This document shows, in pieces, positions 1-5,893 of a stretch of DNA of 5,893 nucleotides; position 1 is the first letter of the stretch; each line of letters begins with the position of its first letter. The stretch is from contig CALZIG010000008.1 of assembly GCA_945787585.1 (NCBI GenBank), positions 1 through 5,893 of the forward strand. The letters run 5' to 3'. This DNA comes from an uncultured Gammaproteobacteria bacterium. Its GTDB lineage: Bacteria > Pseudomonadota > Gammaproteobacteria > SZUA-140. Made by a program: the position numbers and the translations under genes. A model generated the notes under the pieces. The model made no database searches and was not told where the DNA came from. It saw nothing but the letters and a program-made list of their open reading frames with translations.

Positions 1-1932
1 CTGGAACAGCGTTTAGGGTTAGTACTGCCCGGGTTAAAAATGGATGAAGGTAAGATCCCATTTGGTTCAGCGGCGATTTGCAAAGCCTTTGAGATGTTAT
101 TAAAACCGCTCGAATTTGAGATTAAAATCAAACTTGCGATATATCGATCGCTTGAAAGAACACTGCTTGAATCGATGGGCTCACTCTTTGACGAGCTCAA
201 TGAAATATTACGCCAGGCCGGGGTGATGCCTGAGATTAAAAGGATAGCGAAGAAGAACGAGTCGTCTGAACGCACACCGAAAAAAGAGGCCGAACCCGCG
301 TTAGCCCAGGGGCCGGGTGAAAGTCAGGGTGAAGGTGGCGGAGAGGGCAGCGGCGGTACTGGTACCGGCGGCGGTGGTGATGGCGATGGTGCAGGCGCAA
401 GTGTTGCGCACAGTTTTCAGGGGATTCAGCAGCTGGCAGGCCTGTTTGCGGAGGGCACCTTTAGCGATCCAGCAAAACAGGCGGAACTGGTTGCAACGCC
501 GGTCACACCACAGTTGGTTGAGGCTCTGTCGGGGCTACAGGTCTCTGATGAGTTGTTTGAAGCGGGCGCAGAGATTTCAGGTGAAGAATTTAAGGCGCGC
601 ATCAAGGCGCAGTTGAGTGAGCATGATGGCGCACCGGACGGTGGCATTAGCCAGCTTGATGATGAAACCATCGATGTGATCAGCATGATCTTCGATGACC
701 TGATGAATGACGAAGCACTGCCGGACTTTATCAAGGCGCTGCTCGGGCGCCTACAGATTCCAGTGTTGAAAGTAGCGATTATTGATCGCGTCTTTTTCGC
801 TGAAAAAGATCATCCGGCAAGAGCGTTATTAAATGAGCTGACCATAGCAGGACAGGTGGCGAGCACCGATGAAGAAGAGAGTGCGAACCTTATCTATCAA
901 AAAATAGAGTCGGTGGTATTGCAATTGGTGGGCGAATTTCAAGGTGACCTGGTCATCTTTGATAGCTGTCTTTCAGACTTACGTGCCTTTATAGCAGAGC
1001 GGGATGCGGGTTTTGAAGCGGCGCAACAGGAGATCAGTGAGCGTGCGCATAAGAACAGCTTTGCGGCACAGACTCGAAAGAATGTTGCCGAAGAGATCGC
1101 CAATCGGCTATTGAAGCGCGAAGTACCGGACGATGTCCGCGCCTTTCTGATGGATGGCTGGCGACATGTATTATCGACCATCATCTTAAATGAAGGTGAA
1201 GCGTGCGCGGCGCTGAAGCGTGCAGAGCAGGTGACCGAAGACCTGATCTGGAGCGTTGAACCACTCAAAAAACCAGAAGCAAAGAAGAAATTATTATTGG
1301 TTGTGCCGTTGATTCTTGATGCCCTGAAAGAAGGGCTGGAGATGATCGGTTATACTGACGCACAGATACTGGAAGTGAACCAGATGCTGGAGCAATACCA
1401 TATTGCCAATATTAAAGGTGGAAAGCAGACGGCTGCCACTGTGACTGATGGTAAAGCGCCGGTTGTCGATAAAATCGATCAGATGTTGCAGGATCTGGAA
1501 GATGAGCTTGACTTGCCCGCGGCACAACGCATCGGAGGGGACCCGCTCTCGTTGATCGCTTCCGGCGATAGTGGTTCCGATAATTTTGAACAGATGATGA
1601 AGGCGATGGGCTTTGACGATGGGTTGAGTGAGGATGATGCCCCGCGTATCAATGATCGCTATACTGTGCAGGTCGATGTGCTGGAAGAAGGGGCATGGGT
1701 TGAACTACAGGATGACAATGGCGATTGGAAGCGCACCAAATTAGCCTGGAAAGGGGATGAGTTCACCAAGTATGCGTTTGTAAACTGGCGCTATAAGGTG
1801 GTGGCTGAAAAGTCCTATTATGGGCTGGCTGATGAGTTTAGGCAGGGGAATGCTGCTATCATTGAAGACCTGCCGCTGTTTGATCGCGCATTTGATAGCG
1901 TTTTTACAAAAATTATGAAGTTAGCGGGGTAG
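1..1932 (+). CDS. DUF1631 family protein, 3' part (N-terminus outside window)
   Basis: The last 643 codons of a DUF1631 family protein; its function is unknown, and database names such as 'thymidine phosphorylase' for this family look like misannotation to me. The frame is open from base 1, and the first ATG (base 40) has no clear Shine-Dalgarno site and falls inside a stretch that resembles an internal part of the family (bases 49-234), so the true start is upstream. Order seen: a helical region; a charged, then Gly-rich, probably disordered linker (about 250-405); a mostly helical core whose most family-typical block is at 694-840, with ALLGRLQIPVLKVAIID and HPARALLNEL; then a C-terminal beta-rich module (about 1654-1905) with GAWVELQDDNGDWKR and ending in LPLFDRAFD. 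No signal peptide or membrane segment is visible, so it is probably cytoplasmic. The C-terminal module could be a small barrel of SH3 or PilZ type, but I do not see the PilZ arginine motif. Family assignment is by recognition, not by search. Confidence 0.88.
   Translation: MEQRLGLVLPGLKMDEGKIPFGSAAICKAFEMLLKPLEFEIKIKLAIYRSLERTLLESMGSLFDELNEILRQAGVMPEIKRIAKKNESSERTPKKEAEPALAQGPGESQGEGGGEGSGGTGTGGGGDGDGAGASVAHSFQGIQQLAGLFAEGTFSDPAKQAELVATPVTPQLVEALSGLQVSDELFEAGAEISGEEFKARIKAQLSEHDGAPDGGISQLDDETIDVISMIFDDLMNDEALPDFIKALLGRLQIPVLKVAIIDRVFFAEKDHPARALLNELTIAGQVASTDEEESANLIYQKIESVVLQLVGEFQGDLVIFDSCLSDLRAFIAERDAGFEAAQQEISERAHKNSFAAQTRKNVAEEIANRLLKREVPDDVRAFLMDGWRHVLSTIILNEGEACAALKRAEQVTEDLIWSVEPLKKPEAKKKLLLVVPLILDALKEGLEMIGYTDAQILEVNQMLEQYHIANIKGGKQTAATVTDGKAPVVDKIDQMLQDLEDELDLPAAQRIGGDPLSLIASGDSGSDNFEQMMKAMGFDDGLSEDDAPRINDRYTVQVDVLEEGAWVELQDDNGDWKRTKLAWKGDEFTKYAFVNWRYKVVAEKSYYGLADEFRQGNAAIIEDLPLFDRAFDSVFTKIMKLAG
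1892..1919 (+). promoter_or_regulatory. Candidate sigma70-type promoter for the small lipoprotein gene
   Basis: TTGATA (1892-1897, 5 of 6 to the -35 consensus) and TATGAA (1914-1919, 4 of 6 to the -10 consensus) are separated by 16 bases. A start near 1926 would give a leader of about 40 bases before the lipoprotein ATG. It lies within the 3' end of the DUF1631 gene, so the match may be chance; read-through from upstream is the alternative, since no terminator separates the two genes. Confidence 0.25.
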
Positions 1933-1966
1933 CTGCTGCACCCGTTGCGATTGAGGGATAACAGAC

Positions 1967-2308
1967 ATGAATCGAAGTATAGGACGGCTGCTGGCCGTTA
2001 TTTTTTTGTTGGCTATGGCTGGGTGCATGGAAAACAGCAGTCAGGATGCATCATGGTTACTGGGGAAATGGGAGTTAGCACATAATCCCGAGGGTGATGA
2101 TGAAGATGTGTTGATCTTTGATTCAGACGACACGGTAACGGTACTGGCAGAAAAGGGTGGCAAAATCCAGGGAAGCTACACCTTTGATGGCAATGTGGTG
2201 AAGATATCGTTACCCACTGAGCGCAAGATCATTGAGGTTGAATTTGACGTATCATCTGATCATAGCAAACTGATCTATGAATCAGGCGCCTATTATAATA
2301 AGCACTAG
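1967..2308 (+). CDS. Small predicted lipoprotein, lipocalin-like, function unknown
   Basis: A 113-residue protein with a classic lipoprotein signal peptide: Arg at positions 3 and 7, a hydrophobic run (LLAVIFLLAMA, residues 8-18) and the lipobox MAGC with Cys20 as the predicted lipidation site and only cysteine. Residue +2 is Met rather than Asp, so by the enterobacterial rule it would be sorted to the outer membrane. The mature 94 residues are acidic, with a DDED run at 44-47, and contain short alternating beta-type strands: WLLGKW (30-35), VLIFDSDDTV (48-57), GSYTFDGNVVKISL and a closing strand near the C-terminus. The G-K-W start followed by a DGN turn is typical of small lipocalin-like or META-like barrels, which is an inference. 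Start choice: GAGG at 1953-1956 lies 10 bases before the ATG and the signal peptide begins correctly. The gene follows the DUF1631 gene by 34 bases with no terminator between. I recognise no specific function. Confidence 0.82.
   Translation: MNRSIGRLLAVIFLLAMAGCMENSSQDASWLLGKWELAHNPEGDDEDVLIFDSDDTVTVLAEKGGKIQGSYTFDGNVVKISLPTERKIIEVEFDVSSDHSKLIYESGAYYNKH
2294..2299 (+). promoter_or_regulatory. Perfect -10 hexamer (TATAAT) without a good -35
   Basis: TATAAT matches the sigma70 -10 consensus in all six bases and sits in the last codons of the lipoprotein gene. No reasonable -35 lies 16-18 bases upstream (TTGACG at 2244-2249 is 44 bases away) and there is no TG extension. If used, transcription would begin near 2306 and make a leader of about 80 bases holding the mini-ORF and hairpin before the 95-residue gene. 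Chance occurrence in a run of Tyr and Asn codons is quite possible. Confidence 0.2.
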
Positions 2309-2343
2309 TGTGTCGCACTCCCGCAGATAATGCAGGAGCCGCA

Positions 2344-2376
2344 ATGAGTCAGGTTGAATCTCAGCCTGATGTTTAA
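2344..2376 (+). CDS. Possible 10-residue leader ORF
   Basis: ATG at 2344 begins a 10-codon frame encoding MSQVESQPDV and ending in TAA. An AGGAG (2334-2338) sits five bases before the ATG, an ideal Shine-Dalgarno arrangement and as good as that of any gene in the window. The stop lies 12 bases before the ATG of the 95-residue gene, and the frame overlaps a hairpin (2348-2370), so translation of the mini-ORF would open the hairpin. There is no run of one amino acid as in classical biosynthetic attenuators. It could be a leader peptide, a remnant of a longer gene, or chance. No homologue is known to me. Confidence 0.25.
   Translation: MSQVESQPDV
2348..2370 (+). promoter_or_regulatory. Hairpin upstream of the 95-residue gene; possible attenuator or weak terminator
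   Basis: Bases 2348-2356 can pair with 2362-2370, giving a nine-pair stem (seven Watson-Crick pairs and two G-U wobbles, at 2348/2370 and 2354/2364) with a five-base loop, AATCT. The core is TCAGG pairing with CCTGA. The following bases, GTTTAATTT, are U-rich but interrupted, so it would be at best a weak intrinsic terminator. It ends nine bases before the GGAGG of the next gene and could affect either transcription or ribosome access. Pairing was worked out by eye. Confidence 0.35.
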
Positions 2377-2379
2377 TTT

Positions 2380-2384
2380 GGAGG
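2380..2384 (+). promoter_or_regulatory. Strong ribosome binding site for the 95-residue gene
   Basis: GGAGG is complementary to the anti-Shine-Dalgarno core and lies four bases before the ATG at 2389, slightly closer than average. It settles this ATG as the start of the 95-residue protein. Confidence 0.75.
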
Positions 2385-2388
2385 AAGT

Positions 2389-2676
2389 ATGGCTGAAACA
2401 GTAGACGAGATCACGATTAGTTACTCGGAAGATGGCGTGGAGTTGGTTAAACAGCTTGATAAAGAGGTGCTGACTAAAGGGGCGTGGTCGACGATCATTT
2501 TCAAATATCAGGACTGGGACAAGCGTAAAGAGGAGTATAGCCCGAACCGTTTTACGATTCGACGTTACCAGAAACGTAATGGCGAATATAACCAAAAATC
2601 CAAGTTCAATATTTCAAGTAAAGAGCAGGCGGAGAAGGTGATTGCTGCGTTACAGAAATGGACAGCGGAAGATTGA
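2389..2676 (+). CDS. Conserved small protein of unknown function
   Basis: A 95-residue protein with no signal peptide, membrane segment or cysteine, hence probably cytoplasmic. It is rich in charged and aromatic residues: LDKEVLTKGAW (23-33), IIFKYQDWD (36-44), FTIRRYQKRNGEY (55-67) and SKFNISSKEQAEKVIAAL (71-88). The pattern is several beta strands followed by one amphipathic C-terminal helix (about 76-91, ending LQKW). The basic segment at 54-63 and this strand-then-helix order recall small single-stranded nucleic acid binding proteins of the PC4 type, but that is a weak inference from layout. I believe similar proteins exist as uncharacterised genes in other Gammaproteobacteria, but cannot name a family. 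The start is set by GGAGG at 2380-2384. The gene stands between the lipoprotein gene and the sucA promoter region, with no functional hint from either side. Strand-consistent neighbours, a strong ribosome binding site and a well-formed protein make it a real gene. Confidence 0.82.
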   Translation: MAETVDEITISYSEDGVELVKQLDKEVLTKGAWSTIIFKYQDWDKRKEEYSPNRFTIRRYQKRNGEYNQKSKFNISSKEQAEKVIAALQKWTAED

Positions 2677-2690
2677 TGGCAGATAAGCGA

Positions 2691-2715
2691 TAAATAAACC
2701 TTTGTAAATTAAACC
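2691..2715 (+). repeat. Near-direct repeat in the sucA upstream region
   Basis: TAAATAAACC (2691-2700) recurs as TAAATTAAACC (2705-2715), one inserted T apart, with starts 14 bases from each other. The second copy overlaps the spacer and -35 of the candidate sucA promoter, a position where a regulator could act. GTAAATTAAA (2704-2713) matches nine of ten bases of the ArcA-type repeat GTTAATTAAA; ArcA represses TCA genes in enteric bacteria, but whether this organism has ArcA is unknown. AT-rich sequence makes such matches easy by chance. Confidence 0.25.
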
Positions 2716-2729
2716 CTGATGGCTATAGA
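2702..2729 (+). promoter_or_regulatory. Candidate sigma70-type promoter for sucA-sucB
   Basis: TTGTAA (2702-2707) and TATAGA (2724-2729), each 4 of 6 to consensus, are 16 bases apart. Initiation near 2736 would leave a leader of about 65 bases before sucA. It sits in the longest intergenic stretch of the window (2677-2800), which is more AT-rich than its surroundings and where a promoter for the suc genes is expected. No intrinsic terminator for the upstream gene is visible in this gap. Confidence 0.35.
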
Positions 2730-2791
2730 AATCCCAGTGCGTACCGACATTACTTAGGATAGTATCTTGAAATACATGGATTTAGCATCGC

Positions 2792-2797
2792 AGGTGG
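2792..2797 (+). promoter_or_regulatory. Ribosome binding site of sucA
   Basis: AGGTGG, three bases before the ATG at 2801 (its AGG part six bases before), is a moderate Shine-Dalgarno match. It supports this start, which also gives the N-terminus expected of SucA. Confidence 0.55.
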
Positions 2798-2800
2798 ATA

Positions 2801-5686
2801 ATGGCCCGACCTTCCAACAATAAATCACTGGATGAACTATGGGATAGCTCCTACCTTGCCGGTGGTAATGCGGCCTATCTGGAGCAGCTTTACGAAAGTT
2901 TTCTGGAAGACCCCAATTCCATTGATGAAGTGTGGCGCGAGCGTTTTGAAACCCTGCCGGCGGTGAATGGCACGGCGAAAGATGTCTCGCATGCTGCCAT
3001 TAAAGCCTCTTTTCGACAGCTAGCCAAACAGAAACAGAACCGCATGAGTCATGCAGCGTCTGCCATCGTTGGCGGCGGCTCGGCTCAGGGTGAAAAGCAG
3101 GCGCGAATCCTGCAATTTATCGATTCATACCGATTTCTGGGCCACCTTCAGGCGACGCTTGATCCACTGGGGATGACCGAGCTGACACAGGTCGATGAAC
3201 TACGGCAGGCCCACTACGGTCTGACTGAACAGGACGCTGACACCACATTTCATACCGGCACACTCACCATTGATGGCGCTAATAGTGCTCCACTGAAAAA
3301 TATTGTCGAGCATTTAAAGCGGCTTTATTGTGGCAATGTCGGTGTCGAGTATATGCATATCACGGAAGCCGCTGAGAGAAACTGGATCATGCAACGTGTC
3401 GAGGCCGGTTACGGTGCCGGCACGTTTTCTTCTGATGTTAAAAAACAGTTGCTGGACCGCATTACCGCCGCAGAAGGATTAGAGCGCTATCTTCATACCA
3501 AATATACTGGGCAAAAACGGTTTTCGCTGGAAGGGGCAGAATCGCTGATCCCGCTGCTGGATACGATTGTAAAACGTGGCGGCAGTCACGGTGTCAAAGA
3601 GATCATCCTCGGCATGGCCCATCGCGGTCGTTTGAATGTGCTGATTAACATTATGGGCAAAAACCCGTCAGATCTATTCCTTGAATTTGAAGGCAAGGTG
3701 AGGAATAACGAGGATGGGACGGGCGATGTAAAATATCACCTCGGTTTTTCATCGAATATTAAAACGCCGGGTGGGCTCGTGCATCTCGCCCTCGCGTTTA
3801 ACCCCTCTCATCTGGAAATCGTCGGGCCGGTGGTGGAAGGGTCCGTGCGTGCCCGCCAGGAAGGGCGTAATGATGCTAGCGGTGATCATGTGGTACCGGT
3901 GGTGATTCACGGTGATGCCGCTTTTGCAGGACAGGGAGTAGTGATGGAGACACTCAACATGTCTCAGTCACGCGGTTATTCCACCAAAGGCACCATCCAT
4001 CTTGTGATCAATAATCAGGTCGGTTTCACCACCAGCAACCAAAAAGATTCACGTTCGACACTCTACTGTACTGATGTCGCCAAAATGGTGAATGCGCCGA
4101 TCTTTCACGTCAATGGTGATGACCCTGAGGCAGTATTATTTGTGACCCAGATTGCGCTTGATTATCGCATGACCTTTCATAAAGACGTAGTGATCGATCT
4201 CGTCTGCTATCGTCGCAATGGGCATAGTGAAGCAGATGAGCCATCTGCCACTCAGCCGCTGATGTACCAACATATCAAGGCAATGAAGACCACCCGGGCG
4301 CTGTATGCAGAGGCGCTAGTGAATGAGGGCGTAATCAGTGATGACGACGCGACAGCGTACGCGAGCCGCTTTCGTGATGCGCTGGATGCCGGTGATGGCG
4401 TGGTGCCTGATTTTATCCGTGAAGATGAGATTGAAAACCCCTACACTTTTGACTGGCGTCCTTATCTGAATGGCAATAGCACCCAGGCAGTGGATACCCG
4501 CATCGAACTCGCTAAGTTACGTCAGTATGCAGACCAGATGCACCAGTTACCGGAAGGTTTTGTGCTGCATACCAATGTGAACAAGATTTTTGAAAGCCGA
4601 CATAAAATGGCCGCTGGTGCCTTGCCTGTCGACTGGGGCTTCGCCGAAAACATGGCCTATGCCACGCTCTTGAAAGAGGGCTATAGCGTCAGGCTATCGG
4701 GGCAGGACTGTGGGCGCGGCACCTTTTTTCATCGCCATGCAGTACTTTATAATCAGCAAAATGGCGAAACGCATGTGCCCTTACGACACCTGACCGATGA
4801 GAGCGATGCCAAACCGGTCAATTTTCTGGTGATCAACTCGCTGTTATCGGAAGAGGCGGTGTTGGCATTTGAGTACGGTTATGCCACCACAGACCCAGAC
4901 ACACTTACCATCTGGGAGGCGCAGTTTGGTGACTTTGCCAATAACGCACAGGTGGTGATCGATCAGTTTATCAGTGCCGGCGAACAGAAATGGGGGCGAC
5001 TCAATGGGCTGGTTATGCTATTGCCGCACGGTTATGAAGGGCAGGGCCCCGAGCACTCCTCGGCACGGCTCGAGCGTTACTTGCAGCTCTGTGCGCAGCA
5101 CAATATGCAGGTGTGCGTGCCGACGACACCGGCACAGATGTTTCACCTATTGAGACGGCAGATGATGATGCGCTGTCGCAAACCGCTGATCGTGATGACA
5201 CCCAAGAGTTTGTTACGCCACCGTCGTGCGGTTAATTCACTCGAAGAGCTGTGTGATGGCAGCTTCCAGACGGTTATTCCAGAAACGGAAGTGCTGGAGG
5301 ATGACAAGGTGAAACGCATCGTACTCTGTAGTGGCAAAGTGTATTACGATCTCTTTGATAAACGTCAGGTGGATGAGCGTCACGATGTTGCGTTGATTCG
5401 TATCGAACAGCTCTACCCCTTCCCCAGAGAAGCGCTGAAGGTAGAGCTTGAGCGTTATCCCAATGCTGAGAAATTTATCTGGTGTCAGGAAGAGCCAATG
5501 AATCAGGGTGCGTGGTTTTCCAGCCAGCACCACATGCGCACATCACTGGCCAAAGATTTTTACCTGGAATATGCTGGCAGACCTATTTCGGCAGCGCCGG
5601 CAGTGGGTTATATTCCACTTCATATTAAACAGTTGCAGGATCTACTGGAGAAAGCGCTGGGTAAAAACCCGGCGACCTCAACATGA
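2801..5686 (+). CDS. sucA: 2-oxoglutarate dehydrogenase E1 component
   Basis: E1 of the cytoplasmic 2-oxoglutarate dehydrogenase complex: it uses thiamine diphosphate to decarboxylate 2-oxoglutarate and passes the succinyl group to the lipoyl arm of E2 (SucB). The protein has 961 residues, near the 933 of E. coli SucA. In order: the N-terminal E1 segment (about 11-53; DSSYLAGGN, EQLYESFLEDP), which in E. coli contributes to E2 contact; a linker; the thiamine-binding dehydrogenase domain with GMAHRGRLNVL (271-281), YHLGFSS (312-318), FNPSHLEIVGPV (333-344) and the cofactor motif from HGDAAFAGQG (370-379) to INNQVGF (403-409); a pyrimidine-binding transketolase-like domain with HGYEGQGPEHSS (743-754); and a C-terminal domain with WCQEEPMNQGAW. 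His274 and His313 correspond to the substrate-contacting His260 and His298 of E. coli. All signature motifs are intact, with no frameshift. The start is supported by AGGTGG and by N-terminal similarity. A candidate promoter lies just upstream and sucB follows. The alternative gene name odhA is used in some taxa. Confidence 0.98.
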   Translation: MARPSNNKSLDELWDSSYLAGGNAAYLEQLYESFLEDPNSIDEVWRERFETLPAVNGTAKDVSHAAIKASFRQLAKQKQNRMSHAASAIVGGGSAQGEKQARILQFIDSYRFLGHLQATLDPLGMTELTQVDELRQAHYGLTEQDADTTFHTGTLTIDGANSAPLKNIVEHLKRLYCGNVGVEYMHITEAAERNWIMQRVEAGYGAGTFSSDVKKQLLDRITAAEGLERYLHTKYTGQKRFSLEGAESLIPLLDTIVKRGGSHGVKEIILGMAHRGRLNVLINIMGKNPSDLFLEFEGKVRNNEDGTGDVKYHLGFSSNIKTPGGLVHLALAFNPSHLEIVGPVVEGSVRARQEGRNDASGDHVVPVVIHGDAAFAGQGVVMETLNMSQSRGYSTKGTIHLVINNQVGFTTSNQKDSRSTLYCTDVAKMVNAPIFHVNGDDPEAVLFVTQIALDYRMTFHKDVVIDLVCYRRNGHSEADEPSATQPLMYQHIKAMKTTRALYAEALVNEGVISDDDATAYASRFRDALDAGDGVVPDFIREDEIENPYTFDWRPYLNGNSTQAVDTRIELAKLRQYADQMHQLPEGFVLHTNVNKIFESRHKMAAGALPVDWGFAENMAYATLLKEGYSVRLSGQDCGRGTFFHRHAVLYNQQNGETHVPLRHLTDESDAKPVNFLVINSLLSEEAVLAFEYGYATTDPDTLTIWEAQFGDFANNAQVVIDQFISAGEQKWGRLNGLVMLLPHGYEGQGPEHSSARLERYLQLCAQHNMQVCVPTTPAQMFHLLRRQMMMRCRKPLIVMTPKSLLRHRRAVNSLEELCDGSFQTVIPETEVLEDDKVKRIVLCSGKVYYDLFDKRQVDERHDVALIRIEQLYPFPREALKVELERYPNAEKFIWCQEEPMNQGAWFSSQHHMRTSLAKDFYLEYAGRPISAAPAVGYIPLHIKQLQDLLEKALGKNPATST

Positions 5687-5710
5687 ATAGATGCTGGCTT
5701 AACCTTGAAA

Positions 5711-5714
5711 AGGA
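5711..5714 (+). promoter_or_regulatory. Ribosome binding site of sucB
   Basis: AGGA (within AAAAGGATG) six bases before the ATG at 5721. The 34-base sucA-sucB gap holds no hairpin followed by a T run, consistent with one transcript and separate translation starts. Confidence 0.6.
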
Positions 5715-5720
5715 TGACTG

Positions 5721-5893
5721 ATGACAATCGACGTAAAAGTACCCAGCTTCCCTGAGTCTGTCGCCGACGGTTCTGTGATTGCATGGCATAAAAAACCGGG
5801 TGATCAGGTTACGCGTGATGAAGTCCTCGCGGAGATCGAAACCGACAAGGTGGTGTTTGAAGTGCCTGCCCCCGAAGATGGCGTGCTCAGTGA
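5721..5893 (+). CDS. sucB: Dihydrolipoyllysine succinyltransferase (E2), 5' part
   Basis: The first 57 codons, cut by the right edge, encode the N-terminal lipoyl domain of the E2 subunit of 2-oxoglutarate dehydrogenase. E2 receives the succinyl group from SucA on a lipoyl-lysine arm and transfers it to CoA. The sequence begins MTIDVKVPSFPESVADGSV and continues WHKKPGDQV and EIETDKVVFEVPAP. Lys43 in the ETDKVV motif is the predicted lipoylation site. The PESVADG and WHKKPGD segments match succinyltransferase E2 proteins better than pyruvate dehydrogenase E2, in line with the position directly after sucA. The E1/E3-binding and catalytic domains lie outside the window. Start: AGGA six bases upstream and the typical lipoyl-domain N-terminus. 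Confidence 0.96.
   Translation, partial: MTIDVKVPSFPESVADGSVIAWHKKPGDQVTRDEVLAEIETDKVVFEVPAPEDGVLS

Noticed and set aside
354..367. Inverted repeat CGGTAC-TG-GTACCG
   Set aside because: It falls in repetitive Gly/Thr codons of the linker, and its two-base gap does not make a normal RNA hairpin loop; most likely a by-product of codon repetition.
939..1268. Minus-strand open frame inside the DUF1631 gene
   Set aside because: It lies wholly opposite a well-supported coding region, its protein is Ser/Arg-rich in the way typical of antisense translation, and it matches nothing I recognise.
2307..2319. Small hairpin right after the lipoprotein stop (AGTGT with GCACT, loop GTC)
   Set aside because: Only four Watson-Crick pairs and one wobble, with no T run after it; too weak to call a terminator.
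2305..2595. Minus-strand 96-codon frame across the leader and the 95-residue gene
   Set aside because: It is antisense to a gene with a strong ribosome binding site and well-formed protein, and itself has no convincing start context.
2776..2823. 15-codon frame overlapping the sucA start
   Set aside because: It has no Shine-Dalgarno site before its ATG and runs out of frame into sucA; chance is the simplest explanation.
5237..5533. Minus-strand and alternate-frame ORFs in the 3' part of sucA (also 5013-5201, 5143-5337 and 5508-5690)
   Set aside because: The SucA frame is intact and highly family-like throughout this region, so these are shadows.
5714..5716. Alternative ATG just before sucB
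   Set aside because: It is out of frame with the lipoyl domain, ends in a stop after 13 codons and overlaps the AGGA that serves the real start.
5687..5720. Terminator or promoter between sucA and sucB
   Set aside because: No hairpin with a T run and no paired -35/-10 was seen; the gap fits an operon spacer.

Overview
The window looks like chromosomal DNA from a gammaproteobacterium of roughly 50% GC. The main reason is a nearly complete 2-oxoglutarate dehydrogenase E1 gene (sucA) whose protein closely resembles the E. coli SucA, followed by the start of sucB. A DUF1631 family gene, a family I know mainly from Gamma- and Betaproteobacteria, lies upstream. Shine-Dalgarno sites are ordinary and all genes are on the + strand. 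I cannot name genus or order from sequence alone.

Layout. Bases 1-1932 hold the 3' part of a DUF1631 family gene of unknown function; the reading frame is open at the left edge, so its N-terminus lies outside. After 34 bases comes a small predicted lipoprotein (1967-2308). An 80-base gap follows (2309-2388), with a possible 10-codon mini-ORF, a good hairpin inside it and a strong ribosome binding site. It leads into a conserved-looking 95-residue cytoplasmic protein of unknown function (2389-2676). A 124-base AT-rich intergenic region (2677-2800) carries a plausible sigma70-type promoter and a near-repeat. Then sucA (2801-5686) and, 34 bases on, the first 57 codons of sucB (5721-5893, cut by the right edge).

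How they work together. SucA and SucB are the E1 and E2 subunits of the 2-oxoglutarate dehydrogenase complex, which turns 2-oxoglutarate into succinyl-CoA in the TCA cycle. The gap between them holds no terminator, so they are most likely co-transcribed. The three upstream genes have no visible link to this complex; sdh genes, which precede sucA in E. coli, are absent here. I see no mobile element, CRISPR array, RNA gene, or anything that clearly amounts to a new system. The least explained parts are the small lipoprotein, the 95-residue protein and its structured leader.
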